64,000 nucleotides of DNA from Oscillospiraceae bacterium (GTDB lineage Bacteria > Bacillota > Clostridia > Oscillospirales > Ruminococcaceae), in contig JAGBCL010000031.1 in NCBI GenBank assembly GCA_018110825.1, positions 1 to 64,000 of the forward strand, read 5' to 3'. Below, in pieces: positions 17,814-26,084 of this stretch (positions are counted from its first letter, which is position 1; each line of letters begins with the position of its first letter). A program made the position numbers and the translations under genes. A model generated the notes under the pieces. That model did no database searches and was not told where the DNA came from. It saw only the letters and a list, made by a program, of their open reading frames with translations.

Positions 17814-17917
17814 GCAGGTTTGCATGCTGGGAAATACCAAGTTATTGGTATTGGACAGTAAATTCAATCGGATAACATTTTGCAGGGCACATAAATCCTG
17901 CGGGAAAGGAAATCCTT

Positions 17918-18223
17918 ATGAAGAAGCTTATCACAGCAGCAATCGTGCTTTCGGCGGCGGCAATCATTCTCACAGCCTGCTCGGCAGGTAACGATGATGA
18001 AATGGATACACAGACCGACTCACAGACCACAACTTCCCAGAGTCAGACTACCACAACCGTTTCCGAAATGGAAACAGAAATGAGCGACTATACAGGCGAC
18101 ATCAACGGTGATGGATTTATTGATGAAATCGTCACAGATGCAACAGGTATCGTTGAAGGTATCATGACAGGCGCAGAAAGCTTTGTAGATGATATTACAG
18201 ACGGTACTGAAACAACAAAGTAA
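17918..18223 (+). CDS. Small lipoprotein with one EF-hand-like loop
   Basis: A 101-residue lipoprotein (lipobox LTAC, Cys21) with a Thr/Ser/Gln-rich linker and a single calcium-loop motif DINGDGFIDEIV (about residues 61-72), like half of a dockerin or an EF hand. There is no second loop, so it is not a dockerin. The GGGAAAGGAAA ribosome site is good. It lies about 100 bases after the ABC permease and may be read from the same promoter. The function is unknown. Calcium binding is inferred from the DxNxDG loop. Confidence 0.75.
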   Translation: MKKLITAAIVLSAAAIILTACSAGNDDEMDTQTDSQTTTSQSQTTTTVSEMETEMSDYTGDINGDGFIDEIVTDATGIVEGIMTGAESFVDDITDGTETTK

Positions 18224-18238
18224 AAACAGCGGAAACCC

Positions 18239-18341
18239 ATTGGGGAAAACCTTTCTGAAGAAAGGTTCTTCCCCAAACCCCTTTCCAAAGACTTTTAGTC
18301 TAAAATACCCATATAGGGCGGTTGTCCTATATGGGTATTTT
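18239..18341. terminator. Two strong hairpins between convergent genes
   Basis: 18240-18276 pairs over about 16 bp (TTGGGGAA...AACCTTTC with GAAAGGTT...TTCCCCAA) around a 4-base loop with one bulge. 18302-18341 is a perfect 16-bp stem (AAAATACCCATATAGG) with an 8-base loop and A/T-rich ends, a good bidirectional terminator for the lipoprotein gene and mgtE. The remaining sequence to 18423 holds nothing I can name. Confidence 0.75.
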
Positions 18342-18423
18342 ACATTATAAGTATCATAGAATTTAAAGAAAACTTCTTCAAATAAGTTTCCCAAACAGAT
18401 TACCATAAAAAAGTAACATTGTT

Positions 18424-19782
18424 CTACTGCAGTCTGTCCGCTAAAATATTTGTAGCAATCGTGAAATAAATCAGCAGCGAGCAGGAGTCCACAACTGTTG
18501 TAATAAGTGGTGTAGCCATTATGGCAGGGTCAAGCTTTACTGCCTTAGCCGCCATAGGAAGCATCGCTCCCACAAGCTTTGCAAGGATAACCGTTCCGAT
18601 AATCGACAGTGCAATAACAATTGCAAGCTCAGGGTCGCTGTAGGTAACCCATATTCTTGCGCCATTTACGATTGCAAGCACAACCGAGCAGAGAAATGCG
18701 ATTCTGAATTCCTTGAAAATAACCTTGAAGAAGTCACGCAGACGGATTTCTTCAAGTGCCATACCACGGATAATCAGCGTCGAGCTCTGTGAGCCGCAGT
18801 TACCTCCAGTACCCATTACCATCGGCATAAATGATACAAGCATAGGTATCATTGCAATCTGCGACTCGAAACGGGTCGAAATCATACCCGTCAGCGCCGC
18901 CGAAAGCATCAGCACCAGCAGCCACGGAATACGGCTCTTTGCGTGCTGAAAAACAGAAGTCTTGAAATAGCTGTCCTCCGCAGGCATAACCGCAGCCATC
19001 TTTGCAAAGTCCTCGGTATTTTCTTCCTGAAGTACGTCCATCGCATCGTCGAATGTTACAATTCCGACCAGACGGTTTTCGTTGTCAACAACAGGGATTG
19101 CCGCAAAGTCGTACTTGGACATTGTACGTGCAACGTTTTCCTGGTCATCGTGGGTATTAACGGAAATCACGTTGGTTTCCATAATATCCTCGATACGCTG
19201 GTCCTCGTCGGCAACAAGCATTTCCAGCACCGTAACAACGCCTAAAAGCTTTCTTGCTTCAGTTACGTAACAAGTATAGACCGTTTCTTTTACAAGACCG
19301 ATTTTTCTGATACGCTCAAAGGCATCCTTTACAGTCATTTCCCTGTCGAAGTATACAAACTCCGTGGTCATAACCGAGCCTGCGCTGTCCTTGGGGTACT
19401 TCAGAAGCTCGTTGATTTGTTTTCTTGTTTCGGGGTCAGTGTTACGCAGAATACGGGAAACAACATTAGCAGGCATTTCCTCAATGATGTCAACCGTATC
19501 GTCGATATAAAGCTCATCAATAACATATCGGAGTTCCTTATCCGAGAAAATATTGATAAGCTTCATTTGTGTGTCGCTGTCCATATAGGTAAACGACTCA
19601 GCCGCAAGCTCCTTGGGGAGAATGCGGTACAGCATAATCAGCTGTTTTTCGCTGAAATCCTCGTCCTCGTCAAGTTCGCTGATGAGGAAAGCCAGGTCGG
19701 CAGGGTTCATTTCCTGCAAATCGGACTTCAGGGCAGCGAATTGCTTATTCCCGATTAATTCGAGAGCAAGCTCCTTATCCAT
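18424..19782 (-). CDS. mgtE: Magnesium transporter MgtE
   Basis: A 452-residue homodimeric Mg2+ channel/transporter. It has an acidic N domain (about 1-125), two CBS domains (about 130-250) that sense cytosolic Mg2+, a plug helix and five C-terminal membrane segments. The conserved pore segment PMVMGTGGNCGSQ and the last-helix Asp in TTVVDSCSLLIYF are present. The start is ATG 19782, 6 bases after AGGAGG (19789-19794). An in-frame extension to 19908 runs through the leader and is not used. The 216-base leader is described separately and holds no recognisable M-box. Confidence 0.95.
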   Translation of the reverse strand: MDKELALELIGNKQFAALKSDLQEMNPADLAFLISELDEDEDFSEKQLIMLYRILPKELAAESFTYMDSDTQMKLINIFSDKELRYVIDELYIDDTVDIIEEMPANVVSRILRNTDPETRKQINELLKYPKDSAGSVMTTEFVYFDREMTVKDAFERIRKIGLVKETVYTCYVTEARKLLGVVTVLEMLVADEDQRIEDIMETNVISVNTHDDQENVARTMSKYDFAAIPVVDNENRLVGIVTFDDAMDVLQEENTEDFAKMAAVMPAEDSYFKTSVFQHAKSRIPWLLVLMLSAALTGMISTRFESQIAMIPMLVSFMPMVMGTGGNCGSQSSTLIIRGMALEEIRLRDFFKVIFKEFRIAFLCSVVLAIVNGARIWVTYSDPELAIVIALSIIGTVILAKLVGAMLPMAAKAVKLDPAIMATPLITTVVDSCSLLIYFTIATNILADRLQ

Positions 19783-19859
19783 AAAAAATCCTCCTATTCG
19801 AATGAAATAGAAGGCATAAAACAGCTGTGTCAAGAGCAAATTTGATTGGTTCTTGATTT

Positions 19860-19949
19860 TTACGGCAATGAAACGGACGCACCTTGTGCATACGTACCAA
19901 AGCCGCAACTTCGCGGTTTTATACCCTTGCCATTATTACCGGCGTCCAT
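19860..19949 (-). CDS. Putative 29-residue leader peptide upstream of mgtE
   Basis: This is a small ORF on the mgtE transcript. The ATG at 19949 lies 8 bases after an excellent AAAGGAG (19958-19964) and the TAA is at 19860-19862. It begins MDAGNNGKG, continues KPRSCGFG and ends SVSLP, so the last codon before the stop is proline. The ORF covers a region that can form two exclusive RNA stems: a 10-bp stem joining 19942-19951 to 19871-19880, and a local hairpin 19886-19891 with 19877-19882. Start, spacing and promoter are seen directly. A regulatory role in mgtE expression is inference. Confidence 0.55.
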   Translation of the reverse strand: MDAGNNGKGIKPRSCGFGTYAQGASVSLP

Positions 19950-19997
19950 TTTTTTCACTCCTTTTGCAGTTCAGATATTGTTTAAGCAACAAATTTA

Positions 19998-20026
19998 ATT
20001 ATACACGTTTTTCACGTTTCTGTCAA
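19998..20026 (-). promoter_or_regulatory. SigA-type promoter of mgtE and its leader
   Basis: On the minus strand, TTGACA (20026-20021), a 17-base spacer, and TATAAT (20003-19998). It lies about 220 bases before the mgtE start and about 50 before the leader ORF. Confidence 0.85.
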
Positions 20027-20070
20027 CGAAATTGTATTGTAAATTTTAAAAAAATACAATTTACCGGCAC

Positions 20071-20106
20071 AATCAAGGAGTCCGACTTTTGTCGGACTCC
20101 TTGATT
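20071..20106. terminator. Terminator of mazF
   Basis: A perfect 16-bp stem, AATCAAGGAGTCCGAC with GTCGGACTCCTTGATT, and a TTTT loop. A second small hairpin, CATAAGGC/GCCTTATG, sits at 20116-20139 over the mazF stop. Together they separate mazF from the mgtE promoter. Confidence 0.75.
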
Positions 20107-20133
20107 GATTCCGCCCATAAGGCTAAGTATGCC

Positions 20134-20490
20134 TTATGTAGCATCATTCGGAAGTCCGAAGCTGATTGAGAGGGCACTGTTCACCTTTGTCATAGCCGTC
20201 GGGTCAAGCTCTCCCATTCTTTCCTTCAGACGTGTTTTGTCAATGGTACGGATTTGCTCCAGAAGTACAATGCTGTCCTTCTGCAAGCCGCATTTTTCCG
20301 CTGCAAGCTCGATGTGGGTCGGCAGCTTTGATTTGTCACGCTGACTTGTAATAGCCGCCGCAATAACCGTTGGACTGTGCTTGTTGCCAACGTCATTCTG
20401 CACGATAAGTACGGGACGTATCCCGCCCTGCTCCGAGCCTACAACGGGACTTAAATCCGCGTAATAAATTTCTCCCCTTTTCACAGACAT
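20134..20490 (-). CDS. mazF: MazF/NdoA-type mRNA interferase
   Basis: A 118-residue endoribonuclease toxin of the PemK/MazF family. It has the N-terminal [31 protein letters not shown], including the catalytic Arg, and the later ALITSQ-like [16 protein letters not shown] segment. These enzymes cut mRNA at short motifs. No antitoxin gene (MazE/NdoAI) is visible upstream: 20491-20680 holds only the terminator of the preceding gene and no ORF with a ribbon-helix-helix pattern. A GGAG ribosome site precedes the start. It could be controlled by a distant antitoxin. Confidence 0.9.
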   Translation of the reverse strand: MSVKRGEIYYADLSPVVGSEQGGIRPVLIVQNDVGNKHSPTVIAAAITSQRDKSKLPTHIELAAEKCGLQKDSIVLLEQIRTIDKTRLKERMGELDPTAMTKVNSALSISFGLPNDAT

Positions 20491-20641
20491 TTTTCATACA
20501 CTCCTGTTTTACCGATTTGATATTATTGTTGACGTAATTTTCTGAAATAATCATCGTCGGCAATTTTTTATCAGACGTATTTTGTGTCCCCTTTTATTAT
20601 ATGCAGGGACAAGGGGAGAGGTAAATAATAATTCAGCACAA

Positions 20642-20678
20642 AACCCCGTGGACCTGAGTGTATCAAATCCACGGGGTT
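20642..20678 (-). terminator. Terminator of the 20683 membrane protein gene
   Basis: An 11-bp stem AACCCCGTGGA/TCCACGGGGTT with T-rich sequence beyond it on the minus strand. Confidence 0.75.
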
Positions 20679-20682
20679 CATT

Positions 20683-21768
20683 TTATCTTCTCTTTGGCTT
20701 TCCGTTTTTGCTTGGCTTATAACTGTAATAATTCTTGATATCCTTGTTTGCAACAAGTCTGTATGCTGTTGCTGTACTGAAAATGATTGCCGCAACGGTT
20801 AAAATTATGCCTGTCAGGTAGTTTTCCGATGCCTGATTTGCAGGTTCCATTGCATATAGCAACAGGCACGGACCTATAAGTACAATTGAATTTGCAATGT
20901 AGAATACTACCGACATTATCTTGAAAAAGCTTGTCTTGATAAACATTCCCAATGCAAAAAATGCAGCTGCCAGTGCAAGTGGCTGAAGCGATGGCATAAG
21001 TCCTCTTGCTTCAGGGGCTTTGCTGTTGAGTGCGTAAATCAATGCCGCCGTAACAAGACCCATAACAGCGGTTATTGCAAGCATAATCAGACCTTTTTTA
21101 GCTTCTCTTGCCTTTTGTTCCGCCATAAGTGCCTTGTACATTTCAGCACTTTTGCGTCTGTCGTAATCCTTGGATTTTGATTCAAGCTGACTTTTCAGCT
21201 GGTTTTTCAGCAAATCCTTTTCGTTGCGGTCAAGCTTGCTTTTAAGCATTATATCTTCCTGTTTCTTCTTGCTTGGACCGTATTCGTCGGACATTTCATC
21301 AAGCTGAGGGCGGCCTTCCACTGACATTGCAAGGTCATCCTGCATCATCTGACTTTTAAGTGAGCTTATGATAGAGCTTTTGTCTGTACGCATTTCCTCC
21401 AGTTTTACGTCCATGTCTTCCAGTGCAATGCTTTCAACGGAAATATCCTCCAGAGCACCGGTATATTCATAGTCGCTTCCGTTGTCATCATAAACGTAAT
21501 CCAGAGCTGCTTCGTCATATTCTGTTTTAGGATTTTCAAAGATATTCTGCTGTGCAGGTTCTGCATAAGCGGGTTCTTCATAAACAGTTTCAGCGGCTTC
21601 TGTCGATTGTTTCGCCGCAGAGTTCTGTTCCGCCTCTTTCTGCTGTGCAAGCGCAGACAAGCTGCCTCCTGCTTTTTTCAAATCCTGCTCAAATTTAGGA
21701 ACATATGGTTTTGCCGAATCGCCGCCTATAATCTCATCATTTATGAAATCGTTATCGTTAAATGACAT
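20683..21768 (-). CDS. Unrecognised membrane protein with long acidic cytosolic part
   Basis: 361 residues. The N-terminal 140 residues are polar, acidic and low in complexity (many Glu, Ala, Tyr). A charged, coiled-coil-like helix follows (about 165-225, rich in Lys, Glu, Gln, Leu), and then four membrane segments (about 228-345), ending in a basic tail. There is no signal peptide. The start has GGGAGT 9 bases upstream. I know no function. It is probably a single-gene unit, with its own terminator at 20642-20678. Confidence 0.7.
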   Translation of the reverse strand: MSFNDNDFINDEIIGGDSAKPYVPKFEQDLKKAGGSLSALAQQKEAEQNSAAKQSTEAAETVYEEPAYAEPAQQNIFENPKTEYDEAALDYVYDDNGSDYEYTGALEDISVESIALEDMDVKLEEMRTDKSSIISSLKSQMMQDDLAMSVEGRPQLDEMSDEYGPSKKKQEDIMLKSKLDRNEKDLLKNQLKSQLESKSKDYDRRKSAEMYKALMAEQKAREAKKGLIMLAITAVMGLVTAALIYALNSKAPEARGLMPSLQPLALAAAFFALGMFIKTSFFKIMSVVFYIANSIVLIGPCLLLYAMEPANQASENYLTGIILTVAAIIFSTATAYRLVANKDIKNYYSYKPSKNGKPKRR

Positions 21769-21845
21769 AACTTACTCCCTTTCAGTTTTAATCAGGTTAT
21801 GCAGCCGCTGCACATCATTTCGTACAGCGGCTTTAAATCTTATTA

Positions 21846-22952
21846 CTAATCCTTATACCCGAATGTAACGGGCTTTACGCCGTTGTCAAGCTTGTCGAAC
21901 TTATAGCCATAAGCAATAAGTTTCTGAATCACGTCAGGAAGAATAGCAACGGTATCCTTCTTATCTGCGGCATCATGCAGCAGAACAATTGCTCTGTCAG
22001 TGCCGTCTGTGGAAATATAATTCATGATATTGCTGTAAATTGTTGTCGTATCAGCACCCTTTACAGCGTCTTCACCGCTGACATTCCAGTCATAGTATAC
22101 AAATCCTCGTCTTGTCATTTCTGCAATAATCTGCATGTATACGAAACGGTTGTAGCTGTTGATTGAGCCGCCGGGGAAACGGAAAATCTCAGGTTTTACG
22201 CCTGTTGCCTCGTAAACACAGGTATATGTTTCGTAGAAGTCGGCAAGGTAACTTTCCACGTCAGCATAAATCTTCTTGTAATCGTGGGAGATAGAGTGAA
22301 TAGCAATCGTATGTCCTTCGTCAACAACACGCTTCATCAGTGCTTTTGCGTCATCGCTTGTACCGCCGCATACAAAAAATGTAGCCTTGATGTTGTATTG
22401 TTTAAGAATATCAAGAACTTCAGGAGTTCTTTTGGAAGGGCCGTCATCAAATGTGAGGTAAATCGTACCAGCATCCTCTCTGAATGCCGCAGGCTTGTTT
22501 TCAACATACAGGTCGGGATAAAGTTTGGTATATTCGGGAGCTGTATCACCGACGGTAGTTGTATCTACCTCAATCTTTGCAAGGTCAGGATTTGCCTCAA
22601 TATACTGCTCAACATAAGCGCGGAAAGCGTCTCTGCTGTCTGTTTCGATAAGTGGAAGCATTTCTTCAAGGCTGTAGCCCATTGAATTCATCGCAAGGAA
22701 AATCTGTTCCATGCTTGTTCCCTGAGGAATAACCAGCTGTTCAGCTTGTTCAGGTTCAGGCAGGTCTGATGTTTCAGGGTCTATTACAACAACCTGACCG
22801 TTCGGGAGTTCATTTGGGATTGTGTCTGCCTCTTTCAGGCTGAAATATTCCAGTCCGAAATAAACAGCCGCACAGGTTGCAACAGCAATCCAAAGGAACA
22901 GTAATATGTATATTACAATGTTTGATGATTTTTTCTTCTTTGTTTTTTTCAT
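21846..22952 (-). CDS. Membrane-anchored polysaccharide deacetylase (PgdA-like)
   Basis: A 368-residue protein with a basic N-terminus, one membrane anchor (about 11-35), a spacer of about 130 residues and a NodB-homology domain. The catalytic motifs are in place: TFDDGPS, HSISH (metal His pair), RFPGGS and LLHDA. The likely substrate is N-acetylglucosamine in peptidoglycan outside the cell, giving lysozyme resistance. The start is ATG 22952 after GGAGAAG. An upstream in-frame extension to 23063 has no ribosome site. Confidence 0.88.
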   Translation of the reverse strand: MKKTKKKKSSNIVIYILLFLWIAVATCAAVYFGLEYFSLKEADTIPNELPNGQVVVIDPETSDLPEPEQAEQLVIPQGTSMEQIFLAMNSMGYSLEEMLPLIETDSRDAFRAYVEQYIEANPDLAKIEVDTTTVGDTAPEYTKLYPDLYVENKPAAFREDAGTIYLTFDDGPSKRTPEVLDILKQYNIKATFFVCGGTSDDAKALMKRVVDEGHTIAIHSISHDYKKIYADVESYLADFYETYTCVYEATGVKPEIFRFPGGSINSYNRFVYMQIIAEMTRRGFVYYDWNVSGEDAVKGADTTTIYSNIMNYISTDGTDRAIVLLHDAADKKDTVAILPDVIQKLIAYGYKFDKLDNGVKPVTFGYKD

Positions 22953-23093
22953 TCTACTACTTCTCCGCTCAAAATATATCTTAAAGCTGCCTTTGCGGAA
23001 AAACCGTATCGGGACACACTCATACCTTTTAATGATACACCCTTTTGGCCTCCGTGTCAACAATTTTCAACATATTTTGCGGAACAAAAATTG

Positions 23094-23122
23094 TTGCCAG
23101 AACAGCGGTTTTATGGTAGAAT
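23094..23122 (+). promoter_or_regulatory. Promoter of the GNAT gene
   Basis: TTGCCA at 23094-23099, a 17-base spacer, TAGAAT at 23117-23122, 29 bases before the start. Confidence 0.65.
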
Positions 23123-23151
23123 ATATACATACTATTCTAAGGAGCAATATT

Positions 23152-23595
23152 ATGATACGGAAAATGAAGTCATCCGACAGGGAATTTTACCTTTCTGCTG
23201 CAGATGAATTTTACCATACCGACGCAGTAGAAAAACCTCTGTCCATGGAACGTCTTAACGCAAACTTTGACGAGGCTATGCGTTCGGATGTTTATCTCGA
23301 GGGACTTATTCTTGAATATGACGGCGAAAAAGCGGGGTATTGCCTGCTGTCAAAAACCTTTCACACCGAAGCGGGAATGACCCTTTGGCTTGAGGATATT
23401 TATATTTTAGAACAATTCCGCAATAAAGGCCTGGGCAAGGAACTTTTTGCGTATCTTGATGAAAATTATTCGGCAAAATTCGAACGTCTGCGGCTTGAAG
23501 TGGAGGACGATAACGAAATTGCCGTTGCACTATACAAGAAGAACGGATTTCGGTTTCTTGAATACAAGCAGATGATTAAGGATAACAAATTATAA
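23152..23595 (+). CDS. GNAT-family N-acetyltransferase
   Basis: A 147-residue single-domain acetyltransferase. The acetyl-CoA loop is QFRNKGLGKEL (about residues 88-98), with later LEVEDDNEIAVALYKKNGF typical of the family. The substrate is not predictable. The start is ATG 23152, 7 bases after AAGGAG. The last codons (AAA TTA TAA) lie inside the terminal palindrome of repeat R3, so the repeat sequence supplies the stop. Confidence 0.87.
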   Translation: MIRKMKSSDREFYLSAADEFYHTDAVEKPLSMERLNANFDEAMRSDVYLEGLILEYDGEKAGYCLLSKTFHTEAGMTLWLEDIYILEQFRNKGLGKELFAYLDENYSAKFERLRLEVEDDNEIAVALYKKNGFRFLEYKQMIKDNKL

Positions 23596-24118
23596 TTTAA
23601 CGGTAAGCCGTTGTACCTAAGCCACGGGTTTCCAAAGGGGACAGTGTCCCCTTTGGTGGGGGGCTTGGGGGCGAAGCCCCTGAGTCGCCGCTCGCAAGCG
23701 GCGAAAACCTACTTGGCGCCGCAGCGCCGCCTGAGAAGCGCTCCGAAGGGTGAATTTCGCAACTGTGTTGCGAAAGAGGGACGCCCTGTAAGAGAGGGCG
23801 TCCTTAACAGTAGCGAAGCTACTGCTTTTGTATATCTCATAAAGCAAAGTGTGTCAAAAACGTGCCACTGGCACGTTTTTGAGATAACATTGTTTAGTGA
23901 CTAAAAAAGGAGAAGCGGTCGTGTCCGCTTCCCCTCGGAAACCTATCGGTTTCCTCACCCCTTTCTCCGTTTTTGACGGCAAGGAGTATTTCGCCGCTTG
24001 CGAGCGGCGACAATGGGGCGTTGCCCCCTTGACCCCTACCAAAGGGTGCGCACACCCTTTGGAAACCCATAGCCGCTTCGCTAACATTGCAACAAACCGT
24101 GCACTAAATAACAATTTA
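23586..24118. repeat. Large modular hairpin repeat, copy R3 (533 bp)
   Basis: It is bounded by CAAATTATAATTTA at 23586-23599 and TAAATAACAATTTA at 24105-24118. It has the same module order as R2 with different stems: 23632-23656, a GCCGCT/AGCGGC hairpin near 23690, AGTAGCGAAGCTACT near 23815, 23855-23881 (loop ACT), 23920-23936, 23937-23954 (loop TATC), and a CCAAAGGGTG type stem near 24045. No gene is supported between 23596 and 24137. The mtnA ribosome site (AGGAAAGGA) starts 3 bases beyond the end. Confidence 0.87.
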
Positions 24119-24137
24119 TCAGGAAAGGACAATCTTT

Positions 24138-25193
24138 ATGAAATACAACGAATTCGACAGCGTACGCTTATCCGAGGACGGCAAGTCCGTGGTGATAATC
24201 GACCAGACTCTCCTCCCGAACCGCACCGAATTTCTCACCCTTAACCGTGCAGAAGATATTTTCGAGGCAATTCAAAAGCTTCGTGTCCGTGGTGCACCTG
24301 CTATCGGCATCTGTGCGGGATATGCAATGTACGTTCTTGCACAGCAGATTGACTCTGCTGATTTTATGGGAGACCTCCGCAAAGTCGGTGACTACCTCAA
24401 TTCGTCACGTCCTACTGCTGTAAATCTTTCAGCGGCTATAAAGCGTATGCTGAGATGTGCAACCGTATATGCGGTAAATAATCCCGAAAACATCCTTGAT
24501 GCACTTCGTGCCGAAGCTGTGAAAATTCATGAGGAAGATATTGCAATGTGCAAGGCTATCTCCGAGTACGGTCTGACTCTTGTGAAGGATGGCGACGGAA
24601 TTCTTACCCATTGCAATGCGGGGCCTCTTGCGACCTCTCGCTATGGAACAGGACTTGGCACTCTCATTCTCGGAAGGGAAAAAGGCTGGAATTTTCACGC
24701 TTATGTTGATGAAACACGTCCCCTTTTGCAGGGCGCACGTCTTACCGCATACGAGCTTGATAAGGCAGGAATTGACGTGACCCTCATCTGCGACAATATG
24801 GCTTCGGCGGCAATGAAAAATGGCTTTATCCAGGCTGTTTTCGTAGGCTGTGATAGAGTTGCCGCAAACGGTGATACCGCAAACAAAATCGGCACAAGCG
24901 GTGCGGCTGTCCTTGCAAAGCATTACGGAGTACCGTTCTATGTTTTCTGTCCGTCAAGCACGATTGATTTTTCCTGTGCAAGCGGCAAGGATATCCCCAT
25001 TGAGCTTCGTGACGGGGACGAAATCCGCACGATGTTCTACAGCGAACCTGTTGCCCCTGAGGTAAAATGCTGGAACCCGTCCTTTGACGTAACGGACAAA
25101 GAGTTGATTACGGCGATTGTTACCGAAAAGGGAATCTGCCGTGCACCTTATGACGTGAGTCTTAAAACTTTATATGGAGATAAAAATGGATAA
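24138..25193 (+). CDS. mtnA: Methylthioribose-1-phosphate isomerase family protein
   Basis: A 351-residue isomerase that turns 5-methylthioribose-1-phosphate into the ribulose form in methionine salvage. Hallmarks are [13 protein letters not shown], the catalytic Cys159 in [11 protein letters not shown], the catalytic Asp239 in [19 protein letters not shown], and the C-terminal AFDVTP-like segment. No other salvage gene (mtnK, mtnB, mtnD) is nearby. Its partner is a HAD phosphatase overlapping by 8 bases, so it may act in the dead-end nucleoside (DHAP shunt type) disposal route of 5-deoxy or 5-methylthio sugars instead. That last point is inference. Confidence 0.92.
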   Translation: MKYNEFDSVRLSEDGKSVVIIDQTLLPNRTEFLTLNRAEDIFEAIQKLRVRGAPAIGICAGYAMYVLAQQIDSADFMGDLRKVGDYLNSSRPTAVNLSAAIKRMLRCATVYAVNNPENILDALRAEAVKIHEEDIAMCKAISEYGLTLVKDGDGILTHCNAGPLATSRYGTGLGTLILGREKGWNFHAYVDETRPLLQGARLTAYELDKAGIDVTLICDNMASAAMKNGFIQAVFVGCDRVAANGDTANKIGTSGAAVLAKHYGVPFYVFCPSSTIDFSCASGKDIPIELRDGDEIRTMFYSEPVAPEVKCWNPSFDVTDKELITAIVTEKGICRAPYDVSLKTLYGDKNG

Positions 25194-25827
25194 AATTAAA
25201 GCAATAATTTTCGATATGGACGGCACGCTCCTTGACAGCCTTTCCGTATGGGCGGACTCGGACAGGGAGTTCATCACCGGCTTGGGGCACTACTACGACA
25301 ACCGTCATTCCCTTGCTATGAAGACGATGCACTTCGATTCAGCCTGTGAATATTTAGTGCAGGCGTTCGGGTTGAAATTATCCGCAGAGGAAACAGGCAC
25401 ACAAATATTACAGATAGTAGAAGATAAATATCTGCACGGAATTGATTTGAAAAGCGGTGCGCTTGAATTTGTGAAAACGGCACATAATAAGGGCATAAGA
25501 ATGTGCGTTGCAACGTCGAACAAGAAGAAGCTTGCAGAGGATGCGCTGAAATCCCACGGACTTATGGAATATATGGAGTTCGTGCTGACCTCGGACGAGG
25601 TAGGCTGCGGCAAGGAGTCGCCGCTGATATTCGAGAAAGCGGCGGAAATGCTGGGTACAAAGCCTTGCGAAACCGCAGTTTTCGAGGACTCAATCCACGC
25701 AGTAAATTCAGCGAAAAAGGCTGGGTTTTATGTGGTGGGAGTCCACGACCCGCTCAGTGAAAATGAGTTCAGGGAGATACAAAAGGTTGCGGATAGGACG
25801 ATAAGAAGTTTCAGTGAACTAAAATAA
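25186..25827 (+). CDS. HAD-superfamily hydrolase (subfamily IA, beta-PGM-like)
   Basis: A 213-residue phosphatase or mutase with motif [10 protein letters not shown], a helical cap, motif II ATSNKK, the Lys of motif III (CGKESP) and motif [10 protein letters not shown]. The start is ATG 25186, 6 bases after GGAG, within the end of mtnA, so the two are translationally coupled. The substrate may be a sugar phosphate linked to MtnA. Sequence alone cannot tell phosphatase from mutase. Confidence 0.88.
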   Translation: MDKIKAIIFDMDGTLLDSLSVWADSDREFITGLGHYYDNRHSLAMKTMHFDSACEYLVQAFGLKLSAEETGTQILQIVEDKYLHGIDLKSGALEFVKTAHNKGIRMCVATSNKKKLAEDALKSHGLMEYMEFVLTSDEVGCGKESPLIFEKAAEMLGTKPCETAVFEDSIHAVNSAKKAGFYVVGVHDPLSENEFREIQKVADRTIRSFSELK

Positions 25828-26050
25828 CGGGTTTCCAAAGGGTGTGCGCACCCTTTGGTGGGGTTTTTAGGGGCAAAGCCCCTAAATCGCTCTCCGCAGA
25901 GAGCGAAATTCCCCTTTGCCTTCAAAAACGGAGAAAGAGGTGAGGAATGCGACAGCATTCCGAGGAGAAGCGAACAAGACCGCTTCTCCTTGTATGGTTT
26001 ACTAATATGCTATCCTCTAAAACGTGCCAGTGGCACGTTTTAGACGTACA
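25828..26050. repeat. Half-length modular hairpin repeat, copy R4
   Basis: This copy matches the reverse complement of the right half of R1. In order it has: 25835-25858 (CCAAAGGGTG stem), an AGGGGC/GCCCCT hairpin near 25870, a perfect GCTCTC/GAGAGC stem near 25888, 25944-25961 (loop GACA), a GGAGAAGC/GCTTCTCC stem near 25963-25988, and 26017-26043 (loop AGT). The AT-rich end boxes are missing, so this looks like half of a full element. It starts at the stop of the HAD gene. Confidence 0.82.
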
Positions 26051-26084
26051 ATTCAACAAAAAACACCACGAAAGGACAATCACA

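Noticed and set aside
17918..18223. Dockerin domain in the small lipoprotein
   Set aside because: Only one calcium loop is present and the paired helix pattern of a dockerin is missing.
19782..20026. M-box (ykoK) riboswitch ahead of mgtE
   Set aside because: The conserved M-box segments (for example the GGUGAGGCUCC-like start) could not be found by eye. I therefore report only the observed ORF and stems.
23611..24132. ORFs of about 76-97 codons in repeat R3
   Set aside because: They are palindrome-derived frames without start signals.
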